Shown: positions 45,419 to 54,119 of the stretch, piece after piece
Layout of the letters: every line of letters starts with the position of its first letter
How positions within the stretch are numbered: the first letter of the stretch is position 1
Source of the DNA: Pseudomonas orientalis
GTDB lineage: Bacteria; Pseudomonadota; Gammaproteobacteria; Pseudomonadales; Pseudomonadaceae
DNA length: 64,000 nucleotides
Assembly (NCBI RefSeq): GCF_001439815.1
Contig: NZ_JYLM01000002.1
Location: 124,001-188,000, forward strand
Direction of reading: 5' to 3'
Translations under genes and position numbers: made by a program
The notes under the pieces: generated by a model
Databases searched by the model: none
The model's input: the letters and a program-made list of their open reading frames with translations, nothing else
Told to the model about the DNA's origin: nothing

Positions 45419-46771
45419 GTGGCGAAAATTCAAAAACCCACTGATTTCGCGGCTTTGTTAGGTCGTCATGGCCTGCAGGTTTTCGAGCTTGCACGCGTTT
45501 TCAAGGCGGTGGATGACAAAGGCCGATATTTGCACTGGGACGAATTTCGCCGTTATCCGACACCGGGCGTCAATAAGGAGGCGGCATGGGCGGCCATCAA
45601 GATGTCCCGGGCGTGTGGGAGCAAGACGCTTGAGCTTAAGAGCGAATGCGGCAATGCTTTTTTCTTGTGCTCTACGGATTTCAGCGATGCGGTGATTCAC
45701 GCTGTCGAGTCGGTGACATCCCGTTTAGGCGGGGCGGCAGCGTCGTCTCCTCAATACCGTGATAACGCTCAGTACCTGGTCGACTCCTTGATGATGGAAG
45801 AGGCAATTTCCAGCGCCCAACTGGAGGGTGCCGCGACCACGCGCAAAATCGCCAAGGACATGCTGGCCAAGGAGCGCCCGCCGCAGAATGACGATGAGCG
45901 GATGATCCTCAATAACTATCAACTGATGAAGCATGCCAAGTACAACCAGGGCGAAGACCTGTCTGTCGCACTGATCTGTGAGTTTCATGGCATCGCGACA
46001 GCAGGTATTGAGGAGGACGATATTCGCCCTGGGCATATCAGGGAAACCAATGACATTTTTGTCGGCGGTGCGGGGAATGAAATCGTTCATCAACCCCCTC
46101 AGGCTGTACTGTTACCGGACAGGCTTGAGGCACTTTGCAGGTTTGCCAATGACCGGCATGACGGTCAAGGCGGCAGGCACTTCATCCATCCGCTGGTCAA
46201 AGCCATCATTCTTCATTTCATGCTGGGTTATGAGCACCCCTTCCGGGACGGCAACGGCCGGACCGCGCGCGCTTTGTTCTATTGGTTCATGCTCAAAAGT
46301 GGTTATTGGCCCTTTGAGTACATTTCCATCAGCGCATTGCTTAAAGAAGCCCCTATGCAATACGGGCGTTCGTATGTCCATACGGAAACCGACGGGTTCG
46401 ATTTAACCTATTTCGTCATTTATCAGTTGCGGGTCATCGAACGCGCAATGAACGAATTCATGCTGTATTTCGAAGGCAAAAGGCGAGAAGCCGTGGAGCT
46501 GATGAGCTGGCTGGATGCCCTTGATTTGAAGGAAGGACTGAATTACCGACAGGCTCACTTCCTGAAAAAAGTGCTGCAACACCCTGGGCGCATCTATACG
46601 TCCAGGGAACTCACCCATGACTATGACATTTCCGAAAATACGGCACGCAAGGATCTTGAAAAACTGGTCGGTATGAAACTTCTATTCAAGGTACAGGAAG
46701 GAAAAAGCCACCTGTACATCGCGCGCGACGATGCGCAGCTCAACTTGAAGAAGCTGACAAATGCGGGTTGA
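45419..46771 (+). CDS. Fic-domain protein with internal inhibitory helix and C-terminal winged helix
   Basis: Fic enzymes transfer AMP (or another nucleotide part) from a nucleotide to protein hydroxyls. The 450-residue protein has the complete active site HPFRDGNGRTAR (about residue 271-282) and an inhibitory helix motif SSAQLEG (about residue 133-139) in the same chain, so it is a self-inhibited class II Fic. The C-terminus (about 380-440, YTSRELTHDYDISENTARKDLEKL) is a winged helix, suggesting DNA binding. Translation appears to begin at GTG 45419 with a poor ribosome site. It lies 84 bases after pvdP but is probably not part of pyoverdine synthesis. Confidence 0.88.
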   Translation: MAKIQKPTDFAALLGRHGLQVFELARVFKAVDDKGRYLHWDEFRRYPTPGVNKEAAWAAIKMSRACGSKTLELKSECGNAFFLCSTDFSDAVIHAVESVTSRLGGAAASSPQYRDNAQYLVDSLMMEEAISSAQLEGAATTRKIAKDMLAKERPPQNDDERMILNNYQLMKHAKYNQGEDLSVALICEFHGIATAGIEEDDIRPGHIRETNDIFVGGAGNEIVHQPPQAVLLPDRLEALCRFANDRHDGQGGRHFIHPLVKAIILHFMLGYEHPFRDGNGRTARALFYWFMLKSGYWPFEYISISALLKEAPMQYGRSYVHTETDGFDLTYFVIYQLRVIERAMNEFMLYFEGKRREAVELMSWLDALDLKEGLNYRQAHFLKKVLQHPGRIYTSRELTHDYDISENTARKDLEKLVGMKLLFKVQEGKSHLYIARDDAQLNLKKLTNAG

Positions 46772-46783
46772 TCGAAAACGAAA

Positions 46784-46806
46784 AAACCGGCTGATCAGGC
46801 CGGTTT
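46784..46806. terminator. Intrinsic terminator between fic and the repeat protein
   Basis: AAACCGGC (46784-46791) pairs with GCCGGTTT (46799-46806) around a 7-base loop. On the minus strand the stem is followed by a run of six T, so it mainly terminates the repeat-protein gene. On the plus strand the T-tract is short. Confidence 0.78.
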
Positions 46807-46829
46807 GGGGTTCCCTTCAACAGCAGGGG

Positions 46830-47138
46830 TTATACGTGGTTGCTCAGCAGGCGTTCAGCGCCGCCCTCGGCCAGGCCACGTTCCTGCAGACGATCCGCAC
46901 CGCCTTCAGCCAGGCCACGTTCCTGCAGACGGTCAGCACCGCCCTCAGCCAGGCCACGTTCCTGCAAGCGGTCAGCGCCACCTTCAGCCAGACCGCGTTC
47001 CTGCAAACGATCCGCGCCACCTTCGGCAACACGGGTTTCAATCATGCGATCCGCGCCGCCTTCAGCGACTACCGGGTGGGCGAAAGCGTTTGCAGCGAGT
47101 ACCGAGAAAGCGAGGCTAAGCAAGAGTTGGCGTTTCAT
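46830..47138 (-). CDS. Secreted protein of six 13-residue repeats, function unknown
   Basis: This 102-residue protein begins with a Sec signal (MKRQLLLSLAFSVLAANAFA). The mature part is nearly all repeat: five 13-residue units based on (V/L)AEGGADRLQERG, then a final LAEGGAERLLSNHV. At DNA level the unit is 39 bases with synonymous differences. The start is set by the signal peptide and a TTGGAGCA site; longer frames upstream add no domain. Such proteins are sometimes named phage infection protein in Pseudomonas annotation, but no role is supported here. It is a single-gene unit ending at the terminator at 46784-46806. Confidence 0.8.
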   Translation of the reverse strand: MKRQLLLSLAFSVLAANAFAHPVVAEGGADRMIETRVAEGGADRLQERGLAEGGADRLQERGLAEGGADRLQERGLAEGGADRLQERGLAEGGAERLLSNHV

Positions 47139-47283
47139 GAGGGTGTGCTCCAAGTGTTTTAGTCGGGTGCCGTTTGGCATGGGTTTGATGTTACGCGTCG
47201 CATTTTTTAAGAGAACTTCATTGCGCTGATGGTGACTATCGACGCCAGCGATGGTCCCGCTCACGGGGCCATCACTGCGACCG

Positions 47284-48006
47284 TCATGGCATCTGCGGCA
47301 CTTCATTGGGGCGCAGGTCAAATACCAGCACCTCGGCGTCAGTGCCCTGGCTCAGGCGAATCTGGCGCTCGTCCCGTACGCGCACGCCGTCGCCTTCCTG
47401 CAAGCGCTGGCCATTGAGCTCGACGCTGCCGCGCGCCACATGGATGTAGGCATAGCGATCCGGCGCCAGGTCCAGTTGCGCGCGTTCATCGCCATCGAAC
47501 AGCCCGGCATACACCCGCGCATCCTGGCGAACATTCAACGAACCGTCGGCGCCATCCGGCGAGATGATCAACTGCAGGCGTCCGCGTTTTTGCGCCTCGC
47601 TGAAGTGCTCCTGCTGATAGCGCGGCTCGGCCCCTGCTTCATTGGGCACAATCCAGATTTGCAGAAAGTGCACGCCCAGGCGCTGACTGTGGTTGAACTC
47701 GCTGTGGGCCACGCCGCTGCCGGCGCTCATCAGTTGCACATCGCCGGGGCGGATCACCGAACCGGTGCCCAGGGTGTCCTTGTGTTCCAGGGCGCCTTCG
47801 AGCACGTAGGAGAAAATCTCCATGTCACGATGCGGGTGCTGGCCGAAGCCTTTGCCGGCGGCGACGCGGTCGTCATTGATCACCAGCAGGTCGGAAAAAC
47901 CCTGTTCCTTGGGGTTCCAGTAGTTGGCGAAGGAAAAGGTGTGGAACGACTTCAACCAACCGTGATTGGCGGCGCCGCGTTCGGAAGCTTTGCGAAGGGT
48001 CAGCAT
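47284..48006 (-). CDS. Pirin-family protein (YhhW type)
   Basis: The 240-residue bicupin has the pirin N-terminal metal site in FGQHPHRDMEIFSYVLEG and further histidines in GVAHSEFNHS. Bacterial members bind a metal and some oxidise quercetin. Sequence and length resemble E. coli YhhW. The second cupin is short of metal ligands, as usual for the family. It is transcribed alone, divergent from the DJ-1/AraC regulator with 182 bases between them. A 10-base hairpin with no T-tract lies just beyond its stop (47250-47273). Confidence 0.9.
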   Translation of the reverse strand: MLTLRKASERGAANHGWLKSFHTFSFANYWNPKEQGFSDLLVINDDRVAAGKGFGQHPHRDMEIFSYVLEGALEHKDTLGTGSVIRPGDVQLMSAGSGVAHSEFNHSQRLGVHFLQIWIVPNEAGAEPRYQQEHFSEAQKRGRLQLIISPDGADGSLNVRQDARVYAGLFDGDERAQLDLAPDRYAYIHVARGSVELNGQRLQEGDGVRVRDERQIRLSQGTDAEVLVFDLRPNEVPQMP

Positions 48007-48188
48007 GGTCCAGTCCTCAAGTGAGCGCGGGCTGCGAGATGCAGGGCGCTTGCGTTGAGAAGAAGATTAATGGTTAACGGTGAATTCATTAAGAAGATTA
48101 AATCTGAATAACTGTCCTGTATGAGTTGACAGTAAAAGACATGCCATAATGCCCGCCGCATTCCCTTCCCGATGGACGTTTCCCGCTT

Positions 48189-49139
48189 ATGAAAACCGTG
48201 GCCATGGCGCTGTTTCCGGACTTCCTGCTGCTCGACATGGCCGGGCCGCTTGAAGTGTTTTCGATTGCCAACCGCTACCTGCCGCCGGCCGACCACTACC
48301 GCATCCTGACCATCGGCACCGAGCCCGGGCCGTTGCGTGCCTCCAATGGCGTCATGGTGCAGACCGATCTGCTGCTGGAGCAGGCCCAGGACGCCTATGA
48401 CGTGCTGCTGGTGCCTGGCGGTCCGGGGGCCTATAACGAATGCCATCCCGCGTTGCTGCCCTGGCTGAAGGCGGCGGCGCCACGGGCGCGGCGTTTCGGC
48501 TCGATCTGCACCGGCGCCTTTGTGCTCGGGCACGCCGGCCTGCTCGACGGGCACCGCGTGACCACCCACTGGCATTACACCGAGCGCTTGATCAAGGCAT
48601 TCCCCAACGCCGTCGTCGAGACCGATCGCATCTACTTGCAGGACCGGCGCCTGATCACCTCGGGCGGCGTCACGGCCGGTATCGACCTGGCTCTGTCGAT
48701 TGTCGCCCAGGACCATGGCAAACAAGTGGCGGTGGACGTGGCCAAGGTGTTGCTGGTGGTGATGAAACGCCAGGGTGGCCAGACCCAGTTCAGCCCGATG
48801 ACCGCCGCCGTGGCGCCCCAGGAAACCGCGATTACCCGGGTGCAGCACCATGTGCTGGCCCATCTCGACCAACCCTTTACCATCGAGTCGATGGCCGAAC
48901 TGGCCGGCATGAGTGCGCGTCACTTTGCGCGACTGTTCGCCAAGGAAGTGCAGATGACGCCCATGGCATTCCTGCAAGGCGCACGCATCGACCGTGCCCG
49001 GCAGTTGCTGGAAACCACCGACCTGCCGCTCAAGACCGTGGCGTTCCACGCAGGCTTCGGCAGCGTGCGGCACATGCGCTTTCTGTTCAGTGAAAAGCTC
49101 GGCCTGAACCCTACCCAATACCGACAACAGTTCAGTTAA
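48189..49139 (+). CDS. GlxA-type transcriptional regulator (DJ-1/PfpI domain plus AraC helix-turn-helix)
   Basis: The 316-residue protein joins a DJ-1/PfpI-like domain (about 1-190) to an AraC-type double helix-turn-helix (about 215-316). The first domain keeps the nucleophile-elbow Cys in GSICTGAFVLG. The second ends with TVAFHAGFGSVRHMRFLFSEKLGLNPTQYRQ. Members act as ligand-sensing activators. Its divergence from the pirin gene suggests that gene as a target, which is an inference. Confidence 0.9.
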   Translation: MKTVAMALFPDFLLLDMAGPLEVFSIANRYLPPADHYRILTIGTEPGPLRASNGVMVQTDLLLEQAQDAYDVLLVPGGPGAYNECHPALLPWLKAAAPRARRFGSICTGAFVLGHAGLLDGHRVTTHWHYTERLIKAFPNAVVETDRIYLQDRRLITSGGVTAGIDLALSIVAQDHGKQVAVDVAKVLLVVMKRQGGQTQFSPMTAAVAPQETAITRVQHHVLAHLDQPFTIESMAELAGMSARHFARLFAKEVQMTPMAFLQGARIDRARQLLETTDLPLKTVAFHAGFGSVRHMRFLFSEKLGLNPTQYRQQFS

Positions 49140-49288
49140 CGACACAATGTCCGTCTGACGCACCCGATTGTCCGTATCGCTCCCCGTGCCAGCATTGTCC
49201 TGTCACCGCCAGCTGGCAAGATAACGCCGAGCCCACGGAAAAGGATGCGCAGGCACTCAAGCACGGGTGTTTCAGCGCTGTTACGGAC

Positions 49289-50740
49289 ATGAATCATGCT
49301 GCGGCGGTGAGCTTTGGCCCCTATACGTTTCATCGGCACCAGCGTCTGGTCAGCAAGGCCGGCTGGCCGGTGCCGCTGGGTGGCCGCGCCCTGGACATCC
49401 TCGCCGTGTTGCTCGAAGCACCGGGGCACTTCGTCAGCAAGGCGACCTTGATCGAACGGGTCTGGCCCAACAGCGTCGTCGAAGACAATAACCTGCGCGT
49501 GCACATTGCCGCGTTGCGCCGCGCCCTCGATGTGCAACCCTTGATCCTCAATCATCCGCAGCGCGGTTACTGCTTCGCCGCCCCCGTGCACGGCGCGCTG
49601 CCGACGTTGCCGGCGCAGCACAACCTGGCGGCGCGGCTCAGCCCGGTGGTCGGTCGCGATGAGCTGGTGGGCGTGCTAGTGCGGCGCATGGCCGGGCAAC
49701 GGTTGTTGACCCTGACCGGGGTGGCCGGTATCGGTAAAAGTACCCTGGCCCTGGTCCTGGCCGAGCGCGTATTGCCACGCTATCGCGACGGGGTGTGGTG
49801 GGTTGACCTGGGCAACCTGCACACGCTGGACGAACTGCTCGGGCATCTGGCCACGCTATTGCAGTTGGACCCTGCCAGCAGCCTCGATGAGCTGTGCCGA
49901 CGGTTGGCCTCGCGCCGGTTGTTGCTGGTACTCGACGGGGCCGACCTGCTGCTCGGTGCCTGTCGCACGCTGCTGCGCGCGCTGCACCACAGGGCACCGC
50001 AGGTCAGCGTGCTGGTCAGCAGCCGCGAGGCCTTGCTGGCGCCGGGCGAATGGGTGGTGCGCGTGCCGCGGCTGAGCGTGCCGTCCCCATCGACGCTGGG
50101 CAGTGTCGAGCAGGCCATGGCCTGTCCTGCGGTGCAACTGTTCGTCACACGGGCACGCGCCAGTCAGCAGGGTTTCGTGTTGCGGCCCCAGGAATTGACG
50201 CCGCTGCGCGATATTTGTCGGCGCCTGGACGGTATCCCGTTGGCCCTCGAACTTGCGGCCGCCCAGGTCGACGCGCTGGGCGTCAGCGGGGTGCAGCGGC
50301 AATTGCGCACCGGCCTGCACGGGCTGAGCCGTGGCCGTCGCACGGCGGTGGAACGCCATCGCTCACTGAGTGCCGCGCTGGACTGGAGCTACCAGCGCCT
50401 GAGCCTGCCGGAGTGCTGGCTGTTCCTGCAGTTGGGCCTGTTCAAGATGGCGGTGACCCTGCCCACCTTGAGTGAACTGGTCGCCGGTACCGAGCTTGAA
50501 CATGCCGATTTGTATTACCTGCTGGCGCGTCTGGTCAACCTGTCGCTGCTCACCGTCGAGCCTGGCCTGGGCCCGACGCGCTATCGCCTGCTCAATTGCG
50601 TGCGCAGCTACGCCCTGGCGCAACTGCGCGATCCGCGTCAGGTAGAGCGCCTGCAGCAAGGCTACGGGGAGTGCCTGGGTGGGTTTTCAGGCCGGCCGTT
50701 TGTCCTGCAACTCGTCGAGCAGGCGGCGTACGCGCAGTAG
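49289..50740 (+). CDS. Winged-helix/NB-ARC-like ATPase regulator, short form
   Basis: The 483-residue protein has an OmpR-type winged helix (about 8-100, DILAVLLEAPGHFVSKATLIERVWP) and an AAA/NB-ARC-like ATPase with P-loop GVAGIGKST near residue 146 and Walker B LLLVLDGADLL. It parallels the convergent 923-residue regulator but stops where that protein's TPR sensor part begins. Its last 18 codons are antisense to the 3' end of that gene (54-base overlap). It may be a truncated paralogue that has run on to a chance stop, or a compact functional form. Confidence 0.8.
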   Translation: MNHAAAVSFGPYTFHRHQRLVSKAGWPVPLGGRALDILAVLLEAPGHFVSKATLIERVWPNSVVEDNNLRVHIAALRRALDVQPLILNHPQRGYCFAAPVHGALPTLPAQHNLAARLSPVVGRDELVGVLVRRMAGQRLLTLTGVAGIGKSTLALVLAERVLPRYRDGVWWVDLGNLHTLDELLGHLATLLQLDPASSLDELCRRLASRRLLLVLDGADLLLGACRTLLRALHHRAPQVSVLVSSREALLAPGEWVVRVPRLSVPSPSTLGSVEQAMACPAVQLFVTRARASQQGFVLRPQELTPLRDICRRLDGIPLALELAAAQVDALGVSGVQRQLRTGLHGLSRGRRTAVERHRSLSAALDWSYQRLSLPECWLFLQLGLFKMAVTLPTLSELVAGTELEHADLYYLLARLVNLSLLTVEPGLGPTRYRLLNCVRSYALAQLRDPRQVERLQQGYGECLGGFSGRPFVLQLVEQAAYAQ

Positions 50741-53458
50741 ATCGCGGGTGGCGAAGCCTTCGGTAAAGCGAGCATAGAGGGGCTGCAGCAACTCCCTGGC
50801 GGCTTGCCTGCGCCCTTGTTGTTGCCAAAGTTGCGCCAGGCTATCGGCACAGCGCAGCTCCCAGGCCAAGGCATCTTGCCGGCGCGCGAGGTCAATGGCT
50901 TCAAGCAGCAGTGTTTCAGCGCCGTGGGTATCACCCTGGAGCGCTGCCTGCTCGGCGTACACCCGCAGGATTTCCGGGGCGCACCAGCCCGCCGCGCCAG
51001 TGCGCGCGCGTTGCATCCCCGGCTCATCGACCCGGCTCATGCCAAAGGTGACCAGGGTGTCCTCGATCAGTCCCAGGCCCTGTAGATCCTGGTCGCCCAG
51101 GATACCGGCGTAGTGCCCGGCCCAGGTCTGGAACAGTTGCACCGAATGCTTGTGTGCCTGCTCGAGCAGCAGGCGTTGCATGGCGTGGGCCTCGTCGTCG
51201 GCACCGTTGTAGCGGGCGATCACCACGCCGGCCAGGGCCAGGGTGTAGCAGATCGAGGTGCCGTGGTTGATCTGCAGCGCCAGGTCCAGTGCCTGGCTTG
51301 CGGTGCGCCAGGCACGTTCGGGGAAGCCTTGCAGCCAAAGGATGCGCGCCAGTACCGTCAGGGAGGCGACGCTCTGGTCGTATTGCACGCCGACGCCGTG
51401 GGCGAAGCGGTTCACGTGACCGCTGTGGCTCATGCGCTGCAGCACCTGCTCGGCCTGATGTCGGGCCGGTGCCTGATTGCCGGTGTAATGCTGGGCCAGG
51501 GCGCGCAGGCGCTGGGTGCTCAGGTCCAGCAGCGGCTCGGTGCGCGGGTCGAGGCGATCGAATTGCAGGCTCTGTTCCAGCGCCTGGCCATAGCGCCCGG
51601 CACACAGGTTCACCGCCATATGCCCGGAGACCGCGCGCAACTGGCCGGCCAGGTCCTGGCGCTCTTCGGCCAGGCGCGCGGCACCGACAAATGCCGCAAT
51701 GGTCTGCGGCGCGGCGCCCAGGGCATGGTAGGAAAGGCTACCCAGGGCCAATTGCAGTTGCAGGGTCAATTGTGTGCAGGGCGCCTCGACCTGATCGATC
51801 AGCGCCAGCGCCTTGTCCACATAACCGGCATGTTCGCGCAGCAACGACAGTTCTTGCCACAGGGGCATCGCACTGACCGTCAGGCGGATCGCCAGCAAAT
51901 GCCCCGTGGCGTCGGCAAACCCCCAGTCGAGGGCGGCACGCACGTCTTCGCGCAGTGGTGCGTAGCGCTCGATCCAGGGCTGGGTGGCGATCAGCTCCCA
52001 ATCGCCCTGGGCCTGTTCCATCAGCGCCAGGCAGCGCGCCGCGTGGCGCTCGCGTGTGGCCTGCAGTTCGTCCGCGAGGTTGAGCTTTTCCAGGGCGTAG
52101 GTGCGGGTGATATCCAGCAGGCGATAGACCATCTCGTCCTCGCCGGCGTCCACGTTCAGCAGCGACTTGGCCACCAGTTGCGTGATGGAGCCCAGCACAT
52201 CGGCCGGGGCGATGTGGTCCCCGGCGATCACCGCCGCCGCGCTGACCAGGCTGAAGCCGCCGCGAAACACCGCCAGCCTGCGCAGGCAGATTTTTTCGCC
52301 TTCGGTGAGCAGGTCAAAGCTCCAGTCGAGCGTGGCCCGCAGGGTTTGCTGGCGGGGCAGGGCGCTGCGCTGTCCGCGGGTCAACAGGCGCAAGTTGTCT
52401 TCCATCTGTACCAGCAGCCCCGACAAGCCAAAACGCTCGATCTGCGCGGCCACCAGTTCGATCGCCAGGGGGATGCCGTCCAGGCGCTGGCAGATATCGA
52501 TGGCCAGCGGCAGTTCGGCGTCGCTGAGGACAAAGCTGTCCTGGTGGGCCATGGCCCGCTCGATCAGCAATTGCATGGCCGGGTAACCCAGGGCCTGGGC
52601 GCGGTTGCCGGTGGCGGGCGGGCAGCTCAACGGCTCCAGGCGTTGCACGGCTTCACCCTCGGCACGCAGGGCTTCGCGGCTGGTGGTGAGGATGTGCAGA
52701 TGCGGCGCATGGCGCAACAGGGTTTCGCTGATCAGGGCGATGTCGTCGAGCAGGTGCTCGCAGTTGTCGATCACCAGCAGCAGCTGGCGTGCCTGCAGGC
52801 TGCGGGCGAAGCTGACCAGTTGCGTGCTCTCGCCAGGTGCGGCGCCAAGCAGGGCGGCGAGGTTGGGCAGGATCATCGACGCGGCGCTGAGCGGCGCCAG
52901 GTCCAGCAAATGAATACCATCGCGGTAATGCCCGATCAGCAATTCCGCGACGCGCAGGGCCACGGTGGTCTTGCCGATGCCACCGGCACCGGTCAGGGTG
53001 ATGAAACGTTGCTGCGGCAGTTGCTGCACCAGCGCATCGATCAGCGCCTGGCGGCCGATCATGCGCGTGCGCCGCAGCGGCAGGTTGTGGCTTGGGCGTT
53101 GGGGCGCGCCGTCGGTGGGTAGCGTCATCGGTTCGATGCTCAGTGGCGCGACAAAACTGTAGCCGCGCTGGGCGACCGTGACGATATAGCGCTGCCCGGC
53201 CTGGCCGTCGCCCAGGGCCTTGCGCAACGCGGCCATGTGCACCCGCAGGTTGCCGTCTTCCACCACACTTTTGGGCCAGACCCGGGCGATCAGTTCCTGC
53301 TTGCTCACCACATTGCCGGCGTGCTCGAGCAGGATCAGCAGAATGTCCATCGCTCGCCGTCCCAGGCGCAGCGGGCGACCGGCCTCCAGCACCAGGCGCT
53401 CGCGCGGATGGATGCGGTAGGGGCCGAAGTGCACGGCCTGGTCGCTCAAATCATTCAT
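50687..53458 (-). CDS. Winged-helix/NB-ARC-like ATPase/TPR transcriptional regulator, full length
   Basis: The 923-residue protein has an OmpR-type winged helix (about 8-105), a P-loop ATPase (GAGGIGKTT near residue 154, Walker B LLLVIDNCEHLLDD) and a long helical TPR-like C-terminal half. This is the STAND design, in which ligand or partner sensing by the C-terminus and ATP binding control the DNA-binding head. DNA-binding and ATPase parts are similar to the convergent short regulator, so the two are paralogues. No target genes can be named. Confidence 0.85.
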   Translation of the reverse strand: MNDLSDQAVHFGPYRIHPRERLVLEAGRPLRLGRRAMDILLILLEHAGNVVSKQELIARVWPKSVVEDGNLRVHMAALRKALGDGQAGQRYIVTVAQRGYSFVAPLSIEPMTLPTDGAPQRPSHNLPLRRTRMIGRQALIDALVQQLPQQRFITLTGAGGIGKTTVALRVAELLIGHYRDGIHLLDLAPLSAASMILPNLAALLGAAPGESTQLVSFARSLQARQLLLVIDNCEHLLDDIALISETLLRHAPHLHILTTSREALRAEGEAVQRLEPLSCPPATGNRAQALGYPAMQLLIERAMAHQDSFVLSDAELPLAIDICQRLDGIPLAIELVAAQIERFGLSGLLVQMEDNLRLLTRGQRSALPRQQTLRATLDWSFDLLTEGEKICLRRLAVFRGGFSLVSAAAVIAGDHIAPADVLGSITQLVAKSLLNVDAGEDEMVYRLLDITRTYALEKLNLADELQATRERHAARCLALMEQAQGDWELIATQPWIERYAPLREDVRAALDWGFADATGHLLAIRLTVSAMPLWQELSLLREHAGYVDKALALIDQVEAPCTQLTLQLQLALGSLSYHALGAAPQTIAAFVGAARLAEERQDLAGQLRAVSGHMAVNLCAGRYGQALEQSLQFDRLDPRTEPLLDLSTQRLRALAQHYTGNQAPARHQAEQVLQRMSHSGHVNRFAHGVGVQYDQSVASLTVLARILWLQGFPERAWRTASQALDLALQINHGTSICYTLALAGVVIARYNGADDEAHAMQRLLLEQAHKHSVQLFQTWAGHYAGILGDQDLQGLGLIEDTLVTFGMSRVDEPGMQRARTGAAGWCAPEILRVYAEQAALQGDTHGAETLLLEAIDLARRQDALAWELRCADSLAQLWQQQGRRQAARELLQPLYARFTEGFATRDLLRVRRLLDELQDKRPA

Positions 53459-53516
53459 GGCTGCCCGGGTTCAAACGTAAAGGATGGGCCAGCATATTCC
53501 AGGTGCTTGAAGACCA

Positions 53517-53915
53517 CTAGGCCGCGATCACCTCGGGCTTGGGGCGCGAGTGGTGGTTTCGCCAGGTCATCGGGTTGACGCCTTCACTGCGGGTGAACAT
53601 GTGACAGAAGTGCGCCTGGTCGCAAAAGCCGCATTCCAGGCTGATTTGCGTAAGGCTCAGGGACGAGCCGGTGATCAGTTCCTTGGCGCGCAGAATGCGC
53701 TGCCGGCGAATCCATTCCTGGGGCGAGACCCCGGTGGAACATTTGAAGGCGCGGGAAAAGTGGCTGCGCGACAAGGCGCAAGCCTGGGCCAGCTCGGTAA
53801 TGCTCAGGCTTTCGCCGAGGTTGGCGAGAATCAGCTGTTTGGCGATGCGTTCGCGCCGGGGGCACAGGCCTCCGGTGGCGGATAGACGAGGGGCATATTG
53901 CTCGAGTCGGGCCAT
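53517..53915 (-). CDS. Small AraC-family regulator (helix-turn-helix only)
   Basis: The 132-residue protein consists almost entirely of the AraC DNA-binding domain: ITELAQACALSRSHFSRAFK and LTQISLECGFCDQAHFCHMFTR are the two helix-turn-helix units. It has no separate sensor domain and is of MarA/SoxS size, so activity is probably set by expression or by a partner. The ATG at 53915 is chosen as the start of recognisable sequence; an upstream ATG at 53978 is possible because neither has a strong ribosome site. Confidence 0.82.
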   Translation of the reverse strand: MARLEQYAPRLSATGGLCPRRERIAKQLILANLGESLSITELAQACALSRSHFSRAFKCSTGVSPQEWIRRQRILRAKELITGSSLSLTQISLECGFCDQAHFCHMFTRSEGVNPMTWRNHHSRPKPEVIAA

Positions 53916-54119
53916 GACAAATATCCGCAGTCGATGGGAGCGTTCCCGTTGAATGGATGCAGTGTAGACGCCGCCCATCTTGTTGCCGGACCGCCTGGCT
54001 GACGAGTTAATCGTTGTTAATTTCGCCAGGTGCGGGCGTGGAAAAGACAGCACAGGTATGCAATCGCGAGCGTTGCGGGCATGCTTCCCTGACCCCCTGC
54101 AAACCGTCCGGATACCGCC

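Noticed and set aside
46839..47070. Tandem 39-base repeats resembling a CRISPR array
   Set aside because: The units are contiguous, with no unique spacers, and encode an in-frame 13-residue repeat after a signal peptide.
47250..47273. Hairpin after the pirin gene as terminator
   Set aside because: It has a 10-base stem with one wobble pair but no T-run follows on the minus strand. A factor-independent terminator is not supported.
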